Shown here one piece after another: positions 59,133 through 64,000 of a stretch of 64,000 bases of DNA (the first letter of the stretch is position 1; every line of letters begins with the position of its first letter). The notes below the pieces were generated by a model, which searched no databases, had not been told where the DNA came from, and saw only the letters and a program-made list of their open reading frames with translations. This DNA comes from Ruixingdingia sedimenti (GTDB taxonomy: Bacteria; Pseudomonadota; Alphaproteobacteria; Rhodobacterales; Rhodobacteraceae): positions 310,001 to 374,000 of the forward strand of contig NZ_JAVKPH010000001.1 in the NCBI RefSeq assembly GCF_031432425.1, given 5' to 3'. A program made the position numbers and the translations under genes.

Positions 59133-60530
59133 CTAGATGTGCAGCGCGCGGCCCCAGGCGTCCAGCACCGATTCGTGCATCATCTCGCTCAGCGTCGGAT
59201 GCGGGAACACGGTTTCCATCAGTTCGGCTTCGGTGGTTTCCAGCGTGCGGCCGACGACATAGCCCTGGATCAGTTCCGTCACCTCGGCCCCCACCATATG
59301 CGCGCCGAGCAGTTCGCCCGTCTTCGCGTCGAACACGGTTTTCACCAGGCCCTCGGGCTCGCCAAGCGCGATGGCCTTGCCGTTGCCGATGAAGGGGAAA
59401 CGGCCCACGCGCACCTCGTGCCCGGCCTCTTTCGCCTTCGCCTCGGTCAGGCCGACCGATGCGACCTGCGGATGGCAATAGGTGCAGCCGGCAATCGTGT
59501 TCGGCCTGATGGGATGCGGATGCCCGCCCGCGATCAGTTCGGCCACCATCACGCCTTCATGGCTGGCCTTGTGCGCCAGCCACGGCGCACCGGCGATGTC
59601 GCCGATGGCATAAAGCCCCTCCACCCCCGTGCGGCAGAAGGCGTCCACCACCACATGGCTGCGGTCGATCTTGACCCCCAATGCCTCCAGCCCCAGGTCC
59701 TCGACATTGCCGACGATGCCGACGGCGGAAATCACCGTGTCGAAACCTTCCGTCGTGGTGCCCTTCGCATCCTCCAGATGCGCGGTGACGCCCGTGCCCG
59801 GCTTGCGGTCGAGCGTCTTGACGGTGGTCTTTTCGAGGATCTTCATCCCCTGCTTGACGAAGGCTTTCCTGGCGAAGGCGCTGATTTCCGCATCCTCCAC
59901 CGGCAGCACGCGGTCCATCACCTCGCAGACCGTCACATCGGCGCCGAGCGTGTTGAAGAAACTGGCGAATTCGATGCCGATGGCGCCCGACCCGATGACC
60001 AGCAGCTTTTTCGGCATCCGTTTGGGTTGCAGCGCGTGTTTGTAGGTCCAGACCAGATCGCCGTCGGCCTCCAGCCCCGGCAGTTCGCGCGCCCGCGCGC
60101 CGGTGGCCAGCACGATGGCCGGGGCCGCCAGTTCCTCCACCCCCTTGTCGGTCTTGACCGTGACCCGGCCCTTGCCGGGCAGGCTGGCCGCGCCCATGAA
60201 CACCGTCACCTTGTTCTTCTTCATCAGATGGCCGATGCCGCCAGACAGCTGTTTGGCCACCCCGCGCGACCGGGCGACCACCGCATCCAGATCGTAGCCG
60301 ATGCCGTCGGTCTTCAGCCCGAAGTCCTTGGCGCGGCGCATCAGGTGGAACACCTCGGCCGACCGCAACAGCGCCTTGGTCGGGATGCAGCCCCAGTTGA
60401 GGCAGATGCCCCCCAGATGCTCGCGTTCCACGATGGCGACGTTCAGGCCAAGCTGCGCGCCGCGGATGGCGGCGACATAGCCGCCCGGCCCGGCGCCGAT
60501 CACGATCATGTCGAAGGTCTTTGCGGCCAT
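59133..60530 (-). CDS. lpd: Dihydrolipoyl dehydrogenase
   Basis: 465 aa flavoprotein. The FAD site GAGPGGYVAAIRGAQLG, the redox disulfide C43/C48 in GGICLNWGCIPTKALL, the NAD site VIGSGAIGIEFASFFNTLGADVTV, and the C-terminal FPHPTLSEMMHESVL with the catalytic His-Glu are all present. It is the E3 component for pyruvate, 2-oxoglutarate or branched-chain 2-oxoacid dehydrogenase. No E1 or E2 gene is nearby. Valine and leucine genes in the window would fit the branched-chain complex, but this is inference. AGGGGG precedes the ATG. Confidence 0.96.
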   Translation of the reverse strand: MAAKTFDMIVIGAGPGGYVAAIRGAQLGLNVAIVEREHLGGICLNWGCIPTKALLRSAEVFHLMRRAKDFGLKTDGIGYDLDAVVARSRGVAKQLSGGIGHLMKKNKVTVFMGAASLPGKGRVTVKTDKGVEELAAPAIVLATGARARELPGLEADGDLVWTYKHALQPKRMPKKLLVIGSGAIGIEFASFFNTLGADVTVCEVMDRVLPVEDAEISAFARKAFVKQGMKILEKTTVKTLDRKPGTGVTAHLEDAKGTTTEGFDTVISAVGIVGNVEDLGLEALGVKIDRSHVVVDAFCRTGVEGLYAIGDIAGAPWLAHKASHEGVMVAELIAGGHPHPIRPNTIAGCTYCHPQVASVGLTEAKAKEAGHEVRVGRFPFIGNGKAIALGEPEGLVKTVFDAKTGELLGAHMVGAEVTELIQGYVVGRTLETTEAELMETVFPHPTLSEMMHESVLDAWGRALHI

Positions 60531-60596
60531 GCGGTTCCCCCTGAAAAAGTGGTTTGACGTTAAACTATCCTGAAAACGGGTGCAATGCGGCCCCGT

Positions 60597-61169
60597 TCAG
60601 CCCTGAACCTCCCTGACCGCGGCGGCATAGGCGCCCGCATCCAGAAACGCCTGTTCCTCGGGTGTCGTCGCCCGGCCGAAGGCGGCGTTGCGGTAGGGAA
60701 AGCGGCCGAAGCGGTCGATGACCCAGGCATGGGCGCGGGCGTGCAGCAGGTTGCCGGCCCCGGTGTCCGGCATGCGTTCGCCGATCAGGCGGATGCATTC
60801 GGCCTGATCGGCGGCATCCTCGGCATGCATGTAGGGCAGGTAGAAGAACTGCCGCTCGGGCTCCGGCGCGTCCATGTCCCAGCCCGCGGCCACGGCGCGC
60901 CTCGCCGCCGCCAGCGCCAGCGCATCGGTGGTGAAGGCCCGGGACGACCCGCGCCACATGTTGCGCGGAAACTGGTCGGTCAGCACGATGAAGGCGAGGC
61001 TGCCCGCCGCGCCCTCGATCCAGTGGTCGAGCCCGCCTTCGGCCGCGGCCTGCCACAGATCGGCGAACCGCGCGCGGATATCGTCGTCCAGCGCGGGGTC
61101 CACGGCGTACCATTGCGCCGGTTCCAGTTCGCCCAGCCAGAAGTCGAGCACGGCGGCGGGGTCTGACAT
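60597..61169 (-). CDS. DUF924 family protein
   Basis: 190 aa, MSDPAAVLDFWLGELEPAQW. The signatures TDQFPRNMWRGSSRAFTTDALAL, FFYLPYMHAEDAADQAECIRL and HARAHAWVIDRFGRFPYRNAAFGR are those of DUF924, a helical TPR-like family without known function. GGAG six bases upstream decides this start. The upstream in-frame ATGs fall within a 12-base tandem repeat (CATCCATTCGGG twice, 61181-61204), which encodes MPEW repeats. Confidence 0.92.
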   Translation of the reverse strand: MSDPAAVLDFWLGELEPAQWYAVDPALDDDIRARFADLWQAAAEGGLDHWIEGAAGSLAFIVLTDQFPRNMWRGSSRAFTTDALALAAARRAVAAGWDMDAPEPERQFFYLPYMHAEDAADQAECIRLIGERMPDTGAGNLLHARAHAWVIDRFGRFPYRNAAFGRATTPEEQAFLDAGAYAAAVREVQG

Positions 61170-61245
61170 GGCGTTCTCCATCCATTCGGGCATCCATTCG
61201 GGACAGCCAGCGTGGCAGGTTTCGGCCCCCCGCGCAACGCGACGC

Positions 61246-62490
61246 TCAGCCCCGGTCGTCGCGGGTCTCGGGCGGGGCCATCACCGCCTCGACCGCCAGT
61301 GCGGATGCGGTGGGGGCCAGGGGCGCGAAGGCGCCGGTGTCGGCCACGGCGGGCGCGGGGCGGCGGGTCATGCGCCAGCCGGCATAGGCCGCCTGCACCA
61401 GCAGCGCGAGGCCCACGAAGGCGAAGAACCCGCCCTGCCCGATCCGGTCCATCATCCAGCCCGTCACCAGCGGCCCCGCGATCGCGCCGAGCCCGTAAAG
61501 GAAGATCAGCCCCGCAGAGGCGCCCGCCATGTCGGCATTGTCCAGAAAGTCGTTGGCATGCGCGATCAGCAGCGCATAAAGCGGGTTGAGCACGCCCCCG
61601 AGGATCAGCACCAGCACCACCAGCGGCCAGAAGGCGGGCTGGTGCAGCGTGGGCCAGACCACCGCCACCACGCCCGCCGCCGACAGGATCAGGATCAGAA
61701 GCCGCCGGTCCATCCGGTCGGACGCATAGCCGATGGGATACTGGAACAGCATGCCGCCCACGAAGATCGCGCCGACGAAGACCGAGATCTGCACCACCGA
61801 CAGCCCCACCTGCGTGCCCCAGACAGCCGCCATCCCCGCCAGCCCCGCATAGGCCGCCCCGGTCAGGAACATCCCCACGCAGCCAAGGGGCGATCCGCGG
61901 AACAGCGCCCGGAACGCCATCGGCCGCACCGCCCCGAAGGCAGGCGCGGGCGAGGCCGACAGCAGGATCGGCGTGAAGGCCAGCGACACCAGCACCGAGG
62001 GGATCACGAACAGCAGATACCCCGAAGGATCCCCTGCCAGCAGCAGCGCCTGCGCCGCGGTGATCCCCACCATCTGCACGATCATATAGGCCGAAAGCGT
62101 CCGCCCCCGGGTCTCGTTGGTGGCGGAATCGTTCAGCCAGCTTTCGGCGGTGACATAGACCCCCGAAAAGCAGAACCCCAGCAACAGCCGCATGACCGAC
62201 CAGGCGATCCAGTCGGGAAACACCGGAAACAGGATCAGCACCGCCGAGATGAGCGATCCGAGCGCCGCGAACACCCGCACATGGCCGACATGGCGGATCA
62301 TTTCCGGCGCCAGTTGCGATCCGCCCAGAAAGCCCACCGAATAGCAGGCCATCACCACCGACATCTGCGCGGTGGTGAAGCCCTCGATCCCGCCGCGCAG
62401 GCCCAGAAGCGTGCCCTGCATGCCGTTGCCGACCATCAGCAGCAGCACCCCCAGCAATAGCGCCCAGGACGACGCCACAACCCGGATCAT
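61246..62490 (-). CDS. MFS transporter (YcaD-like)
   Basis: 414 aa, twelve hydrophobic helices. Motifs: GFLGGSQLAPEMIRHVGHVRVFAALG in the first loop (a variant of the MFS A motif) and AESWLNDSATNETRGRTLSAYMIVQMVG, characteristic of the YcaD/small-solute MFS group. The C-terminal tail is Ala/Pro-rich and cytoplasmic. The substrate is unknown. It is followed at a distance by DUF924 and preceded by queA on the same strand (52-base gap). Confidence 0.9.
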   Translation of the reverse strand: MIRVVASSWALLLGVLLLMVGNGMQGTLLGLRGGIEGFTTAQMSVVMACYSVGFLGGSQLAPEMIRHVGHVRVFAALGSLISAVLILFPVFPDWIAWSVMRLLLGFCFSGVYVTAESWLNDSATNETRGRTLSAYMIVQMVGITAAQALLLAGDPSGYLLFVIPSVLVSLAFTPILLSASPAPAFGAVRPMAFRALFRGSPLGCVGMFLTGAAYAGLAGMAAVWGTQVGLSVVQISVFVGAIFVGGMLFQYPIGYASDRMDRRLLILILSAAGVVAVVWPTLHQPAFWPLVVLVLILGGVLNPLYALLIAHANDFLDNADMAGASAGLIFLYGLGAIAGPLVTGWMMDRIGQGGFFAFVGLALLVQAAYAGWRMTRRPAPAVADTGAFAPLAPTASALAVEAVMAPPETRDDRG

Positions 62491-62542
62491 CGCGCGACTC
62501 CTCTATCCGTCCCGCCGATCATGCCCCGGGCGAGGGCGGCTG

Positions 62543-63613
62543 TCAGCCTCTGTCCCCGCCGTCCCCGCCCGGGATCAGCAGCGAGGCATCGCCGTAGGAG
62601 AAGAACCGATACCCCCGCGCCACCGCATGGGCATAGATCCGCCGGATCCGCCCCACCCCCATCAGCGCCGAGACCAGCATCATCAGCGTCGATTTCGGCA
62701 GGTGGAAGTTGGTCATCAGCGCATCGGTGACGCGGAAACGGTAGCCGGGGTAGATGAAGATATCGGTGGGGCCCCGCCAGGGGTGGATGCAGCCGGCGTC
62801 GTCGGCCGCCGACTCGATCAGGCGCAGGGCGGTGGTGCCGACGGGGATGATGCGCCCGCCCCCGGCGCGGGTGGCGTTGATCTCTGCCGCCGCCCGTTCG
62901 GACACCTCGCCCCATTCGGCATGCATGCGGTGGGTGGTCACATCCTCGACCTTCACCGGCAGGAAGGTGCCCGCGCCGACATGCAGCGTGACCTCGGTGA
63001 AATCCACGCCCCTGGCGGCCAGCGCGGCCAGCAGGGGGGCGTCGAAATGCAGGCTCGCCGTGGGGGCGGCGACCGCGCCGGAATGGCGGGCGAAAACGGT
63101 CTGGTAGTCCTCTGCGTCCTGCGCGTCGGGGGCGCGGCGGGCGGCGATATAGGGCGGCAGCGGCATCGCGCCCGCCTCTGCCAGCGCGGCGTCGAATGCG
63201 GCCCCGGTGGCGTCGAACACCAGCCGCAGGTCGGTTTCGCCCTTTTCCGCCACGCGGGCCGACAGGCGGGGGGAAAAGCGGATCACCTCGCCCACCCGAA
63301 CCTTGCGCAGCGGCTTGGCCATGGCGCGCCAGCCCTCGGCGGCGGGTTCCAGCAGCGTCACCTCCACCCGCGCGGTGACGGGCCCCTGCCCGCTGTCGCG
63401 ATGGCGTTCGCCCGTCAGCCGCGCCGGGATCACGCGGGTGTTGTTCAGCACCAGCCGGTCGCCGGGGCGCAACAGGTCCACGAGGTCGCGCACATGCAGG
63501 TCGCGGATCGCATCGCCCTCGGCCACCAGCAGACGCGCCGCCGGGCGCGGGCGCACGGGACGGGTGGCGATCAGCGCCTCGGGCAGGTCGAAATCGAAAT
63601 CGGACAGTTTCAT
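62543..63613 (-). CDS. queA: S-adenosylmethionine:tRNA ribosyltransferase-isomerase
   Basis: 356 aa. MKLSDFDFDLPEALIATRPV, LVLNNTRVIPARL and the C-terminal PGYRFRVTDALMTNFHLPKSTLMMLVSALMG are QueA signatures. It converts preQ1 in tRNA to epoxyqueuosine, using the ribosyl group of S-adenosylmethionine. Full length. No tgt or other queuosine gene is inside the window. Confidence 0.97.
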   Translation of the reverse strand: MKLSDFDFDLPEALIATRPVRPRPAARLLVAEGDAIRDLHVRDLVDLLRPGDRLVLNNTRVIPARLTGERHRDSGQGPVTARVEVTLLEPAAEGWRAMAKPLRKVRVGEVIRFSPRLSARVAEKGETDLRLVFDATGAAFDAALAEAGAMPLPPYIAARRAPDAQDAEDYQTVFARHSGAVAAPTASLHFDAPLLAALAARGVDFTEVTLHVGAGTFLPVKVEDVTTHRMHAEWGEVSERAAAEINATRAGGGRIIPVGTTALRLIESAADDAGCIHPWRGPTDIFIYPGYRFRVTDALMTNFHLPKSTLMMLVSALMGVGRIRRIYAHAVARGYRFFSYGDASLLIPGGDGGDRG

Positions 63614-63685
63614 GCCTGCCTTCTAGCCGGGTGCGCACCCCGCCGGAAGGGGACTTTGCCGGATCAACGCCGCGCGGGGGTGGGG

Positions 63686-63711
63686 CAAAATTTTTCGTCC
63701 GAAAAATTTTG
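63686..63711. repeat. Perfect AT palindrome CAAAATTTTTCG...CGAAAAATTTTG
   Basis: 12-base arms around a 2-base centre (TC). It lies 16 bases after the end of the partial AsmA-like gene (minus strand) and may act as its terminator. A diverged copy lies at 59015-59045. Confidence 0.75.
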
Positions 63712-63727
63712 GGGCGGCCGCCCCGGC

Positions 63728-64000
63728 CTATTCCGGCAGGCTCGCAGGCGGCTTGCGGAAAAGCTCGCGGAAAAACGCCGGGGCCAGCACCGACAACAGG
63801 CGCACATTGACCTGCGGCGCCTCTGCCGTGCCGCGGATGCGGTAGTTGAAGCCGAACACGCCCTCGCCCCTGCGGGTCAGCACGCTGCCGATCCCGTTGA
63901 CGAGGTAGAAGGGCGAAATCACCCCCCGCAGGTCCAGTTGCGCGTTCGCGAAGGTATAAAGCCCCTCCATCGTCACCCCGAACGACGCGCCGACCGCCGC
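63728..64000 (-). CDS. AsmA-like C-terminal region protein (5' part outside window)
   Basis: The frame runs off the window end. The visible last 90 residues (GASFGVTMEGLYTFANAQLD, RGVISPFYLVNGIGSVLTRR, EGVFGFNYRIRGTAEAPQVN, VRLLSVLAPAFFRELFRK) form the terminal beta-rich block of DUF3971/AsmA-like proteins. These large envelope proteins form lipid-transport bridges between membranes (YhdP, TamB, AsmA class). The full size and exact class cannot be judged. Confidence 0.75.
   Translation of the reverse strand, partial: AAVGASFGVTMEGLYTFANAQLDLRGVISPFYLVNGIGSVLTRRGEGVFGFNYRIRGTAEAPQVNVRLLSVLAPAFFRELFRKPPASLPE

Overview
This window looks like a chromosomal segment of a GC-rich alphaproteobacterium of the order Rhodobacterales (Rhodobacteraceae/Paracoccaceae). 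The evidence is the complete nuo operon interrupted by small extra genes in the way known from Paracoccus and Rhodobacter capsulatus, the nuoN-birA-coaX-rnj tail, the long NuoE with its C-terminal extension, a GTTC-N7-GTTC LexA box, and recurrent intergenic repeats. I see no phage, transposon, plasmid, rRNA operon or CRISPR array. Almost everything is core metabolism, so the interest lies in the details.

Layout. 2-1150 is the 3' part of a RhlE-like DEAD-box helicase with a terminator. 22383 down to 1478 (minus strand) is one long operon: nuoA-B-C, a sulfotransferase, nuoD, a 94-aa exported protein, nuoE, a 78-aa membrane protein, nuoF, a 109-aa lipoprotein, nuoG, a 134-aa lipoprotein, nuoH-I, a carboxymuconolactone-decarboxylase-like protein, nuoJ, a 28-aa micro-ORF, nuoK-L-M-N, birA, coaX and rnj. 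Nearly all junctions overlap or are separated by only a few bases. 23066-24619 is isovaleryl-CoA dehydrogenase plus a zinc-ribbon membrane protein. 24792-27792 holds tRNA-Ser(UGA), a GNAT acetyltransferase, tRNA-Gly(CCC), a T4-endonuclease-V-like repair enzyme, a TfoX-C protein and ndk. 28108-34764 holds an ABC-F ATPase, two cyclophilins, pgk and the bifunctional NAD(P)HX repair enzyme.

34809-36815 is glnB-glnA with an NtrC-type dyad. It is followed by a lineage-type hypothetical gene, purB, a tiny secreted Cys protein, an orphan FliG-like protein, tusA, zapA and a coiled-coil partner, then transketolase, DUF808, gap with a 47-aa membrane ORF, coaD and a CBS protein. 49479-55253 is a valine-catabolism locus: a LysR regulator divergent from mmsA, isobutyryl-CoA dehydrogenase, and a single ORF that fuses 3-hydroxyisobutyryl-CoA hydrolase to 3-hydroxyisobutyrate dehydrogenase. 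The window ends with DUF2892, uvrA under a LexA box, a rhodanese, lpd, DUF924, an MFS transporter, queA and the C-terminus of an AsmA-like protein.

The main points for a second look are the hydrolase-dehydrogenase fusion, the sulfotransferase between nuoC and nuoD, the micro-ORFs (28 aa in nuo, 47 aa after gap, 48 aa after purB), and a dispersed family of inverted GGATATTT...ACAGAAARTGA repeats in the intergenic gaps. All calls were made by reading the sequence; no database search was run.
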